A stretch of DNA of 64,000 nucleotides, from the NCBI GenBank assembly GCA_937967455.1, contig CALCJK010000021.1:1-64000 (forward strand). The letters are read 5' to 3'. The stretch is from an uncultured bacterium. Lineage in GTDB: Bacteria > Bacteroidota > Ignavibacteria > UBA10030 > BY39. Below the pieces are notes generated by a model. It made no database searches, had not been told where the DNA came from, and saw only the letters and a program-made list of their open reading frames with translations. The stretch's first letter is position 1. Every line of letters begins with the position of its first letter. The translations under genes were made by a program, and so were the position numbers. Below are positions 36,822 to 45,801 of the stretch, piece after piece.

Positions 36822-39044
36822 TTAATTGTCAAGCACTTCTCTGACCGATTTTGCCAGATCTTCATACATATATGGTTTATGTAGGTATCCGTCAATTTCC
36901 TTTAAGAACTCGTCATCATTCAGAACTGTGTCGCTATAACCACTGCAAATTATAACTTTCACTGCGGGATTTAATTTCTTCATTTGATAAAAAACTTCTT
37001 TTCCACTAACTCCAGGCATATTCAAATCAAGAATTACCAAATCAAAATAGTTAGTATTCTTAAATTTTTCTATTGCCTGAAAACCATCTTGGGCAATTGT
37101 AACTTTATAACCCAATTCTTTTAAGATATCTCCAGCAACAATATTAGCTCCAACATCATCATCAACAATTAAAATATGTTCTCTACCTCCGACAATAGTC
37201 TGGGTTTCGTTACTTTCTACATTTTGTACAACTTTATCAACTCTTGGCAAATAAATGCTAAAAGCTGTTCCAATATTAAGTTCGCTTTCAACTGTTATAT
37301 AACCTTTGTGACTTTTTACCACACCATAAACTACTGATAATCCCAAACCAGTGCCTTTAGTTTGTTCTTTTGTAGAAAAAAATGGTTCAAATATTTTATT
37401 TAAAGATTCCTTAGGAATTCCTTTACCGTTATCTACAATTTTAATCTGAACATATTTATCTGGTGGTATATCAGAATAAACAGCAGGAATTGTTTCACTC
37501 AAATCAACAGCTCTTGTAGTTACGGTTATTATACCTCCATCAGGCATTGCATCCTGAGCATTTAGAAAAAGATTTAATACCGCTTGCTCGATCTGTCCCT
37601 CATCTGCATTTACAAGTAAGATATTATTTTGTAAATTTTTCTTTACCTGTATCAATTTGGGAACGCTTCTCTCAAATAAGGTAACTGTATCTTCAATTAT
37701 CTTATTTATATTAGTTAATTTGAAATAGACATTACTTTTTCTGCTGAAAGTTAGAAGTTGCCGTGTTACAGCAGCACCTCTTCTTGCAGAATCTTCTATC
37801 AAAGTAATATATTTATAAAATTTATCTTGCTCGTTTATTTTTCTTTTCATCATTGATGCAGGACCGAGTATAGAGTTCAGTATGTTATTAAAATCATGTG
37901 CAACCCCACCGGCAAGATTTCCAATACTATCAATTTTTTGTGCTTGAATTATTTTTTCTTCCAGCATTTTTTGTTTAGTTACATCCCTAGCAACCACTCT
38001 AATTAAAGTTGGTCTTCCTTCAGAATTGTATACCAACGATGTGTTGATGCTGACGATAATTTTGTTTCCATCCTTTTTCTGAAAAATTTCTTCAACACCC
38101 TTTAGTTCAAGTTTCTGATCAAATATATATTTCACGCGCTCAAGTACTTCATTATGTTTTTCTGCTGGGTATAGAATAGTAATTGGTTTACCAATCAGTT
38201 CGTATCTATCATAACCCAGATATTCCAATTCTGTTTGATTACAACTCACTATCAATCCATCTTTATTGATACTATGGTACATATCAGGCAAATTTTCATA
38301 TAAATCATGATATAACTTTTCAGATTGTCTAAGTTGTTCAAACAGATATGCATTGTTAAGAGCAAGTTCAATCTGGTTTCTGAATGTTGAAAGCAATTCG
38401 AGTTGTTTTTTCTTAAATCTATTTGGACTCATACTTGCAATTAAAATTGCACCTACGAACTGTTTGTTTCTCTCAAGTGGTAATGAAGCCCAGTCCATTA
38501 TATTATATTGTCTTAACTGAGCAGTAACATATTGTTGCTTTTCAAAAAAAGCAGGACTAAGTTCATGATCTAACTTTAAAACTTCAATCCATCTTTCATC
38601 CAAAATCATATTATCAGAAAAAATATTTTTTTGTATCTTATATTTGTGCTTCAATTGCAGGTTGCCATTTTCCAGCATAAATATCCATCCACTATCTGCA
38701 TTTAGCAACTCACAAACCTTGATAAGGGCATTTTGTAATACAATATCCAGTTCTACAGAGCGACTTACTGCCTGAGAAATCGTATTTAATCCTAATAATT
38801 GTTGATGTTGTTCGTTTATTTGCTGACCATATTTTGCAATAAAATAAACTATTATAAAACCAAAAACTCCAACTGTTAAGAGAGTAAGAAAATCAAGCCA
38901 TCTCAGCCTTTCTCCCGTGAACAAATATATTGCTATCATTGTCATCATTAAAACAACCACAGCGGTTGAAGCCACCATCTGCGATTGTTCAACTAAACCA
39001 AGTGAAGATCCAATCTTTTTAATTTTTTTGAAATATGATATCAT
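36822..39044 (-). CDS. Hybrid sensor histidine kinase with GAF, PAS and receiver domains
   Basis: A 740-residue membrane-bound sensor. Two membrane segments (about 24-43 and 50-70) are followed by a GAF domain (about 85-235), a PAS domain (about 245-360), the dimerisation helix with phospho-acceptor H383 (V-A-H-D-F-N-N), an ATPase domain (N-box L-N-A-Q-D-A, G1 D-N-G-K-G-I, G2 G-T-G-L-G-L-S) and a C-terminal receiver (about 623-740) with D673 and K723. The input signal and partner regulator are unknown. It may be co-transcribed with the rodZ-like and ligA genes. Confidence 0.93.
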   Translation of the reverse strand: MISYFKKIKKIGSSLGLVEQSQMVASTAVVVLMMTMIAIYLFTGERLRWLDFLTLLTVGVFGFIIVYFIAKYGQQINEQHQQLLGLNTISQAVSRSVELDIVLQNALIKVCELLNADSGWIFMLENGNLQLKHKYKIQKNIFSDNMILDERWIEVLKLDHELSPAFFEKQQYVTAQLRQYNIMDWASLPLERNKQFVGAILIASMSPNRFKKKQLELLSTFRNQIELALNNAYLFEQLRQSEKLYHDLYENLPDMYHSINKDGLIVSCNQTELEYLGYDRYELIGKPITILYPAEKHNEVLERVKYIFDQKLELKGVEEIFQKKDGNKIIVSINTSLVYNSEGRPTLIRVVARDVTKQKMLEEKIIQAQKIDSIGNLAGGVAHDFNNILNSILGPASMMKRKINEQDKFYKYITLIEDSARRGAAVTRQLLTFSRKSNVYFKLTNINKIIEDTVTLFERSVPKLIQVKKNLQNNILLVNADEGQIEQAVLNLFLNAQDAMPDGGIITVTTRAVDLSETIPAVYSDIPPDKYVQIKIVDNGKGIPKESLNKIFEPFFSTKEQTKGTGLGLSVVYGVVKSHKGYITVESELNIGTAFSIYLPRVDKVVQNVESNETQTIVGGREHILIVDDDVGANIVAGDILKELGYKVTIAQDGFQAIEKFKNTNYFDLVILDLNMPGVSGKEVFYQMKKLNPAVKVIICSGYSDTVLNDDEFLKEIDGYLHKPYMYEDLAKSVREVLDN

Positions 39045-39086
39045 TATCTGATTTAAAATTTATGAAGATTTTAACTTACTTACAAA

Positions 39087-39875
39087 TTAGAAATCAAATC
39101 TAATCTGTAAACCATATGTTTTGTTCTCTGAATTGAAATTTGGAGAGATGTTGACTTCTTTGTTGTTGTTTTTAATAATTGAATGAACATCAGTAAATCC
39201 GTTCCCGACAAATATACCAATTACTGCTCCACTTATTACATCTGATAGATAATGTGAATTAGAACTAATTCTTTGTAATCCCACAGCAGTTGCGAAAATA
39301 TACGCAGGTAAGCCAACTTTAATACCATACAATCCATTTAGACTTGAGGCAAGAGCAAAAGTAGAAGATGTATGTCCTGATGGAAACGAATGATTATCTT
39401 TTTGATTGGGCCTTTCGCGAAAAATAGTAGTCTTAAGCATCTGAGTAAACATTTGAGTCATTATAATGGATTCTGCAACTCTTTCAATTTTAAAGAAATA
39501 CTCATCAAATTTATTTTTCCCGATTAAGCTTTCAAAAGTTATAAAACCAACTCCAGCAAAATAACCCCAACCAAAGGTTTTACCATAGTTATCTGCAACA
39601 TTGGATAAATCCTTTGATAAAAACGGTTTATCTTTAAATTTATTACTGATATCTTTATCATATCTACTTAACGATATTATTAAAATTGATGTAGATAAAA
39701 AATAGATTGGTTTATTATCTTTTAAGAATCCGTGTTCAAAACCTTTGATAAAATGAGACGGGTAATTTTTTACCCAATTCTGAATATTAGATTCATTCTG
39801 GTTATTATTTTGTGTGAACAAATTCTGAAAAGATAGGAATGATATAAAAAATATTTTTAAGATAAATTTCTTCAT
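39087..39875 (-). CDS. PAP2-family membrane phosphatase
   Basis: About 262 residues with a signal peptide or first membrane helix. The three phosphatase motifs are K-T-T-I-F-R-E-R-P, S-F-P-S-G-H and R-x-x-x-x-x-H-x-x-x-D (R-I-S-S-N-S-H-Y-L-S-D). PAP2 enzymes dephosphorylate lipid phosphates such as undecaprenyl diphosphate or phosphatidate. The open frame continues to a TTG at 39881, but the ATG at 39875 has AAGGGG ten bases upstream and is chosen. That site is buried in a hairpin (39886-39910). Confidence 0.88.
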   Translation of the reverse strand: MKKFILKIFFISFLSFQNLFTQNNNQNESNIQNWVKNYPSHFIKGFEHGFLKDNKPIYFLSTSILIISLSRYDKDISNKFKDKPFLSKDLSNVADNYGKTFGWGYFAGVGFITFESLIGKNKFDEYFFKIERVAESIIMTQMFTQMLKTTIFRERPNQKDNHSFPSGHTSSTFALASSLNGLYGIKVGLPAYIFATAVGLQRISSNSHYLSDVISGAVIGIFVGNGFTDVHSIIKNNNKEVNISPNFNSENKTYGLQIRFDF

Positions 39876-39885
39876 AAACAAAATA

Positions 39886-39910
39886 CCCCTTATTTTAATT
39901 TAATAAGGGG
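39886..39910 (-). promoter_or_regulatory. Hairpin covering the PAP2 ribosome binding site, possibly also a terminator
   Basis: CCCCTTATT (39886-39894) and AATAAGGGG (39902-39910) are perfect inverted repeats with a seven-base loop. On the minus strand the hairpin lies 20 bases after the clpC stop. Its 3' arm contains the AAGGGG site of the PAP2 gene, and TATTTTGTTT follows. It could act as a weak terminator of clpC or as a block on PAP2 translation. Confidence 0.5.
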
Positions 39911-39930
39911 CATTTGTAAAAAATTTACTT

Positions 39931-42432
39931 TTAGTTTGTACTTGTTTCGCTTAATGATTGATCAATTTTCTTTATTCTTTTCTCTTTATTACCCTCGACA
40001 AATTTTAATGTATTTGTTTTGGGATTCAATTTTATCTGTATAATACTACCTTCTGAAAATTTATTCTTTAAAATTTCTTCTGCTATTCCGTCCTCAACAT
40101 ACTTTTGTAAAACACGCTTCAATGGCCTTGCACCATAAGCAGGATCGAAACCTTTATCAATTAAGAATTCTCTTGCTTTTTTTGAAAGATGAATTTTAAT
40201 ATTCATCGACTCCATTCTTTTCATTAAGTCTGCAAGTTGTATATCTATAATTTTGTTAATATGTTCACGTTCAAGATTATGGAATATTATAATATCATCA
40301 ACACGATTAAGAAATTCTGGATTGAATACACGTTTTAATGCATCTTCAACAGTTTGTTTCATAGCAGTATACTTATCTTTTGGCGTCTCGGCACCAAATC
40401 CAAATCCACCTGTAGTTTTTATATCTCTGGTCCCTATGTTTGAAGTCATTATCAAAATTGTATTTTTAAAGTCCACTCTGCGGCCAAGGCTATCAGTTAA
40501 AATTCCATCATCAAGTACTTGAAGTAAAATGTTAAATACATCAGGATGAGCTTTTTCTATTTCATCAAGTAGTACAACAGAGTATGGTTTTCTTCTGACT
40601 TTTTCAGTCAATTGTCCACCTTCTTCATAACCAACATAACCAGGAGGTGCGCCAACCAGTCGTGAAACAGAAAATTTTTCCATATATTCACTCATATCTA
40701 TCCTGATTAAGGCATCTTCCGAATCAAAGAGATAACGAGCAAGTACTTTTGCCATTTCTGTTTTACCAACACCTGTTGGACCAAGAAAAATGAAAGAACC
40801 AATTGGCCGCTTGGGATCTTTCAACCCAGCTCTAGTTCTGCGTATAGCTTTACTTAACTTCTCTATTGCTTCATCCTGTCCGATTACTTGCTTTTTAAGC
40901 TCCTCTTCCATTTTCAAAAGTTTCTGAGATTCCGACTCAGCAATTTTATTGACAGGTATACCTGTCATCATTGCAACTACATCTGCAATATGTTCTTCTG
41001 TAACTTCAAATACTAATTCTTGTGATTTTTGTTCCCAGGAACGTTTGGCTGCTTCAAGATCACTATTTAATTTCTTTTCTAGATCTCTTAATCTTGCTGC
41101 TTCTTCATAATTTTGATTTTTAATTACCTGCAATTTGGATTGTTTTACTTTTTCTATCTCGGCTTCAAGATCTAAAATCTCCTGAGGAACATGTATATTT
41201 GATAAATGTACACGTGCCCCTGCTTCATCCAGTACATCAATAGCCTTATCTGGTAAGTATCTATCTGTGATATATCTGTCGCTCAATTTAACAGCACTTT
41301 CAATAGCTTTATCAGTATAACGAACACCATGATGTTGTTCATACTTATGCTTTATCTGTTTAAGTATCTGGATTGTTTCTTCAACTGTTGTCGGATCTAT
41401 CATAATTTTTTGAAATCTTCTATCCAGAGCACCATCTTTTTCAATATACTGGCGATATTCATCAAGTGTAGTTGCACCAATGCATTGAAGTTCACCCCTC
41501 GACAAAGCTGGTTTGAACATATTTGAAGCATCAAGTGAACCAGAAGCACCTCCAGCTCCCACTATAGTATGCAACTCATCAATAAACAATATTACATCCT
41601 TCGCTTTTTCAAGTTCATTCATCACGGCTTTCATTCTCTCTTCAAACTGACCGCGATATTTAGTACCTGCAACAAGAGCTCCTAAATCGAGTGTAACAAC
41701 TCTTTTATCGTGCAAAACTCTAGATACTTTTTTCTGTACAATTCTTATAGCAAGTCCCTCAGCAATAGCAGTTTTTCCAACTCCTGGCTCACCAATTAAA
41801 ACTGGGTTGTTCTTTTTACGTCTGCTTAATACTTGTGCAACTCTTTCAATTTCTTTCTCTCTGCCAACGATTGGATCGAGTTTATCTTCCATAGCAAGTT
41901 TTGTTAGATCTCTTCCAAAATTATCAAGCACAGGTGTTTTTGATTTTTCAATTTTTTTCTCGATCGAAATAGGTGGTGGAGCAGCAGTTGATGTTTTACC
42001 ATTAATTAGATTATCTAATTCACTTCTAACTGCTTCATAAGTAACATTGAATTGATGTAATATTTGAGCAGCAATATTATCATCATCACGCATTAAAGAA
42101 AGTAGCAGATGCTCTGTTCCAATTACATCTGACTTGTAAAGTTTTGCTTCAAGATATGTTATTTTTAAAACCTTTTCAGCTTGCTTTGTAAGCGGTATAT
42201 TGCCCATTGTAAGTGTAACACCTGAACTGCGGACAGTATCTTCAATAGCCTTTTTAAGCTTATCTAAATTTACACCCAGGTTTTTGAGTATTTTTACAGC
42301 TATCCCCTGACCTTCGCGTATTATGCCCAAAAGCAGGTGTTCAGTCCCAATATAATCGTGACCGAGACGAAGAGCTTCCTCACGACTATATTTAATCACA
42401 TCCTGTACTCTATTTGAGAAATTTCCTTCCAT
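39931..42432 (-). CDS. clpC: ATP-dependent Clp protease ATP-binding subunit ClpC
   Basis: An 833-residue Hsp100 unfoldase that feeds ClpP. It has the double Clp-N repeat (about 1-145), a first AAA module with G-E-P-G-V-G-K-T (about 214-221), a UVR-type middle segment (about 430, NYEEAARLRDLEKKL) that separates ClpC from ClpA and ClpB, and a second AAA module with G-P-T-G-V-G-K-T (about 555) and the C-terminal D2-small domain. No ClpP-docking loop check was made. The gene has an AAGGAAG site. No clpP, mcsA or ctsR gene is adjacent, and no CIRCE or CtsR box was seen. Confidence 0.95.
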   Translation of the reverse strand: MEGNFSNRVQDVIKYSREEALRLGHDYIGTEHLLLGIIREGQGIAVKILKNLGVNLDKLKKAIEDTVRSSGVTLTMGNIPLTKQAEKVLKITYLEAKLYKSDVIGTEHLLLSLMRDDDNIAAQILHQFNVTYEAVRSELDNLINGKTSTAAPPPISIEKKIEKSKTPVLDNFGRDLTKLAMEDKLDPIVGREKEIERVAQVLSRRKKNNPVLIGEPGVGKTAIAEGLAIRIVQKKVSRVLHDKRVVTLDLGALVAGTKYRGQFEERMKAVMNELEKAKDVILFIDELHTIVGAGGASGSLDASNMFKPALSRGELQCIGATTLDEYRQYIEKDGALDRRFQKIMIDPTTVEETIQILKQIKHKYEQHHGVRYTDKAIESAVKLSDRYITDRYLPDKAIDVLDEAGARVHLSNIHVPQEILDLEAEIEKVKQSKLQVIKNQNYEEAARLRDLEKKLNSDLEAAKRSWEQKSQELVFEVTEEHIADVVAMMTGIPVNKIAESESQKLLKMEEELKKQVIGQDEAIEKLSKAIRRTRAGLKDPKRPIGSFIFLGPTGVGKTEMAKVLARYLFDSEDALIRIDMSEYMEKFSVSRLVGAPPGYVGYEEGGQLTEKVRRKPYSVVLLDEIEKAHPDVFNILLQVLDDGILTDSLGRRVDFKNTILIMTSNIGTRDIKTTGGFGFGAETPKDKYTAMKQTVEDALKRVFNPEFLNRVDDIIIFHNLEREHINKIIDIQLADLMKRMESMNIKIHLSKKAREFLIDKGFDPAYGARPLKRVLQKYVEDGIAEEILKNKFSEGSIIQIKLNPKTNTLKFVEGNKEKRIKKIDQSLSETSTN

Positions 42433-42798
42433 AATGTTCTTCCTTATTATAGTTTATTAGTTTCAATAAAAACAACATAAATAATTAAAACGCTGTTCCA
42501 TAAAATTTCTGCAAAATTCAGCATATTTTCTTGCACTTTTAATATAATAAATCGGATAGATAAATCAAATAATATCATGTATAAGTTAACTTCAATATCC
42601 TCCGTTATTTCCCCCCACTAAAAGGATTAAAAAATTTCAGAGATTGCTGAGATAGAACTTTAAACTTTCATTATTTTGCTTTTGCCCTGTATCAGTTCAA
42701 GATTTGTGTTTTTAATTTTGTAAATTTTTGATCTCAAGAATTAAAATTAAAGTAACTCAATCCTAACAATAATTCGATATCACAATAATTTATATTTT
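42433..42798 (-). other. Intergenic region upstream of clpC
   Basis: These 366 AT-rich bases separate the maltose-permease gene (ending 42799) from clpC. No RNA gene, repeat or clear terminator was recognised. The clpC promoter should lie here, but no good TTTG/TAnnTTTG pair was found. A 43-codon open frame on the minus strand (42447-42578) ends 14 bases before the clpC ATG; it is hydrophobic, lacks a well-placed ribosome binding site and is probably chance. Confidence 0.5.
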
Positions 42799-43644
42799 TT
42801 AACCTTTAACACTTCCCAATGTTAAACCTGAAACGAGCCATCGACTTAATACGAGAAACAAAATAACAACAGGGATCATAACAATAAATGAAGCTGCACC
42901 ATAAAGTCCCCATTCAGTTGTCATATTTGCTTCAAATGATTTTAATCCCAGTGGCAATGTCCATAATTGTGTGTCCTGTAAAACCTGGGCAGCGACGATA
43001 TACTCAGACCAGGCAGCCATAAACGAGAATAGTCCAGTAATTACAAGGGCAGGCGCCGCAAGAGGTAATATTATTTTATAAAATGCTTGAAATTGATTAC
43101 ATCCATCAATTTTAGCAGCTTCTTCCAGGCTATATGGTATTGTATCATAATATCCCTTCATAGTCCAGACACAAAATGGTAACGCAGTAGCGGTGTAGAT
43201 GATAATTATGCCAAGATATGAATTTATCAAACCCAGATAAATTAGCATTATATACAATGGTAAAAGAAGCATTGTGGCTGGAAACATTTGAGTTACAAGT
43301 AAACTAAGCAGTCCTAATTTTTTTCCTATAAAGTTAAATCGTGAAAATGCATAACCAGCCATTGAAGCAAACACAACACCCGTTAGAGTAACCACAAGAG
43401 AAACAAAAGCACTGTTAGCAACCCACAATAAAAACGGTCTATTTGTAAATAACTCAATGTAAGATTTTAATGTTGCATTATCAGGTATAATTTCCAGCGA
43501 AGTAGATAATAATCTATCAGCTGGCCGTAATGATATAGTAATCACCTGTAAGACTGGATATACAGCAATTATCGTAAAAATAATTAAGACAAGGTGCGTT
43601 ACGAGTTTTTTTATAAATTTTTTATTGTTGATTTTCTTTTTCAT
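42799..43644 (-). CDS. Sugar ABC transporter permease, MalG type
   Basis: About 281 residues with six membrane segments. The EAA loop (E-E-A-A-K-I-D-G-C, then I-L-P-L-A-A-P), the ATPase contact, is intact. With the neighbouring MalF-type permease it should form the channel for maltose or maltodextrin. The open frame begins at a GTG (43668) inside the upstream gene; the ATG at 43644, just past that gene's stop, is preferred. No ATPase gene is present in this locus. Confidence 0.92.
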   Translation of the reverse strand: MKKKINNKKFIKKLVTHLVLIIFTIIAVYPVLQVITISLRPADRLLSTSLEIIPDNATLKSYIELFTNRPFLLWVANSAFVSLVVTLTGVVFASMAGYAFSRFNFIGKKLGLLSLLVTQMFPATMLLLPLYIMLIYLGLINSYLGIIIIYTATALPFCVWTMKGYYDTIPYSLEEAAKIDGCNQFQAFYKIILPLAAPALVITGLFSFMAAWSEYIVAAQVLQDTQLWTLPLGLKSFEANMTTEWGLYGAASFIVMIPVVILFLVLSRWLVSGLTLGSVKG

Positions 43645-43645
43645 A

Positions 43646-44539
43646 TTAATATGCCGATTCTGTTGCACGAGTTTTTTTCATAAAGAACAAACTGAAGAAA
43701 AGCAAAATTACAAAAATTATCATTGAAAGAGCGGCTGCATAACCATACCGATACAAATTGAATGCTGCTTTGTAAACAAAAGAAATTAAAATATGAGTTT
43801 GATCAGAGGGTTCACCACCATTAGAAACAAGCCAAATTATATTTAAGTTATTAAATGTCCATACAATTCCCAGTGTAATTGCCGGTATCATAACTGGTTT
43901 TATAAGAGGAATCGTAATGTTTCTTAATTTATAAAACCAGTTTGCTCCGTCTATATCAGCTGCTTCATATAGTTCGTGTGGGATACTCTGTAAAGCGCCA
44001 AGTGCAACCACCATCATAAAAGGAAAACCAAGCCAAACATTAGTAAGTATACAAGCGATAAAAGCTTCAGTTGGACTTTTAAGCCATTCAACCGCCGGAA
44101 GTGAAAGATATTTAGTGATCACTAAATTAATTGAACCATATTCATAATTAAACATACCACGCCAGGTTAGTGCAACTATATATTGAGGAATAGCCCAGGG
44201 TAAAATTAGCAATGTTCTATATATTGATTTACCCTTAATTTGCTGATTTAACAGAAGAGCTAAAAATACACCAATCACAACATGAAAGAAGACATTAACA
44301 AATGTCCAGATAACTGTTTTCAAAAATATGGCATAGAAATTTGGTTCAGTGGGATCTGTAAAAACCTTAACATATTGAGTAAATCCTATGATTTGCCAAT
44401 CTTTAATATGGCGTAAATTCATATTTGAAAACGAGATTACAAGGTTGTACAGAAAAGGATAAAAAACAACCGCAAATAAAATTAAAAATGTTGGAGCAAC
44501 AAATGCTGCGATAAAAATGTTTTTATATATTCTTTTCAT
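43646..44539 (-). CDS. Sugar ABC transporter permease, MalF type
   Basis: A 297-residue permease with six membrane segments and the EAA motif (Y-E-A-A-D-I-D-G-A, followed by I-T-I-P-L-I-K-P). It lacks the long periplasmic loop of E. coli MalF and resembles the shorter MalF/UgpA forms. It lies between the binding-protein gene (11 bases) and the MalG-type gene (one base), so all three are one unit. Confidence 0.92.
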   Translation of the reverse strand: MKRIYKNIFIAAFVAPTFLILFAVVFYPFLYNLVISFSNMNLRHIKDWQIIGFTQYVKVFTDPTEPNFYAIFLKTVIWTFVNVFFHVVIGVFLALLLNQQIKGKSIYRTLLILPWAIPQYIVALTWRGMFNYEYGSINLVITKYLSLPAVEWLKSPTEAFIACILTNVWLGFPFMMVVALGALQSIPHELYEAADIDGANWFYKLRNITIPLIKPVMIPAITLGIVWTFNNLNIIWLVSNGGEPSDQTHILISFVYKAAFNLYRYGYAAALSMIIFVILLFFSLFFMKKTRATESAY

Positions 44540-44550
44540 TTCAAAGTGAA

Positions 44551-45801
44551 TTATTCATTCATCTCTTTAATTTTTCGCAAAGCTAATTCTTGCATATCTA
44601 TGGCTGCCTTTTCTGGAGATTTTGCTCCACCTAAAACTGCTTGATAACTTGGACGCATTGCATCCCAAATTGCACGAAGTTCCGGAACAACAGGCATTGG
44701 CTTACCCCGTTCAATTTGCAATTGGGAATTTACCATTATCTCATCATTTTTAATGAAAGGATCATCATAGAGTATCTTCAGAGTTGGCATTGTGTTAATC
44801 TGTTTTGTAACTTCCATTTGTTGTTCAGGTGCCAGTAAGAATTTTAATAGATTTATTATACTTGGTATTTTTTCTTTCCTAACATTTGAATTGATGGAAT
44901 AACCTTTGGTGGAGACCATTGGAGCACACCACAAACCTGTTTTTGTAATTTTAGGTAATGGTGCAATTCCAATATTAATTCCTGCTTTTTTGTAACCAGC
45001 CCACGACCAATCGCCATTTATTATCATACCAGCTTTTCCATCCTTAAAAAGTACATCAGCAATATTGTAGTCGGCTTCACCAGGAATAATTTTGTATTTA
45101 TCTCTTAAATCTTTTATGAAATTCAGCGCATCAATATTTGCCTGTGTATCCAAAGTCGGATTTCCATCCTCGTCCATAACCCACCCACCAAATCCACTTA
45201 AAAATGGAATGAAGAAAAAAGGTTCTGTATAATTCCAGACGAGCCCATATCTATCTATTTTGCCATCTTTATTCAAATCAACTGTTAATTTTTGACCTAA
45301 CTCTATTAACTCAATATCAGTTTCGGGTGGAGACTTAATTAAATCTTTATTGTAAACCAGTGTTAAATGGTTCCCAAGTTTATCACCGATTTGATACAGA
45401 TTTCCTTTGAAATAAACCAGTGCCTTTGGATTAAACCCTTCTAAAAACTCTTGTTCAAAAAGTGTATCAAGTGGTAGAATTATATCCATGACCTGAAACG
45501 GTCCTACTTGATCAGAAGGTCCATAAACCAGATCAGGTCCCTGTCCTGCAATTGCTGCAATTATAAATCCAGATCTGAGCTCTTCTGTTTCTTTATATAG
45601 AGCTTCAACTTTAATTCCTGGATTCAATTGCATATATCTTTTAAGTTGAGCTTCAAGTATTTCTCTTTCATCCACCCTCATTTGATGCCAGATTAAAATT
45701 TTTGATAAATCGTCCTGTTTTCTACAGGCAGATGATGTAAATATCAAATTAATTGAAATAATAAAAAATGTAAATAATTTTAGATTGATATTATCAGACA
45801 T
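44551..45801 (-). CDS. Sugar-binding lipoprotein of an ABC transporter (MalE type)
   Basis: A 416-residue extracellular solute-binding protein (family 1). The signal ends in T-S-S-A-C (C26), a good lipobox, so it is anchored in a membrane. The ligand-binding blocks PDLVYGPSDQ and KAGMIINGDWSW are typical of maltose/multiple-sugar binders. A calcium-site-like stretch, D-L-N-K-D-G-K-I-D, is seen near 166-174. Its start overlaps the GH13-like gene by 22 bases. Ligand identity is inferred from the neighbouring alpha-glucan enzymes. Confidence 0.9.
   Translation of the reverse strand: MSDNINLKLFTFFIISINLIFTSSACRKQDDLSKILIWHQMRVDEREILEAQLKRYMQLNPGIKVEALYKETEELRSGFIIAAIAGQGPDLVYGPSDQVGPFQVMDIILPLDTLFEQEFLEGFNPKALVYFKGNLYQIGDKLGNHLTLVYNKDLIKSPPETDIELIELGQKLTVDLNKDGKIDRYGLVWNYTEPFFFIPFLSGFGGWVMDEDGNPTLDTQANIDALNFIKDLRDKYKIIPGEADYNIADVLFKDGKAGMIINGDWSWAGYKKAGINIGIAPLPKITKTGLWCAPMVSTKGYSINSNVRKEKIPSIINLLKFLLAPEQQMEVTKQINTMPTLKILYDDPFIKNDEIMVNSQLQIERGKPMPVVPELRAIWDAMRPSYQAVLGGAKSPEKAAIDMQELALRKIKEMNE

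Noticed and set aside
42447-42476. TTGTTT-N18-TATAAT as a clpC promoter
   Set aside because: Its start point would fall in the ribosome binding site of clpC, and the pattern is that of E. coli sigma-70, not the Bacteroidota type seen elsewhere in the window.
42447-42578. Small 43-codon gene upstream of clpC
   Set aside because: There is no ribosome binding site at the right distance, the composition is that of AT-rich noncoding DNA, and no family is recognised.
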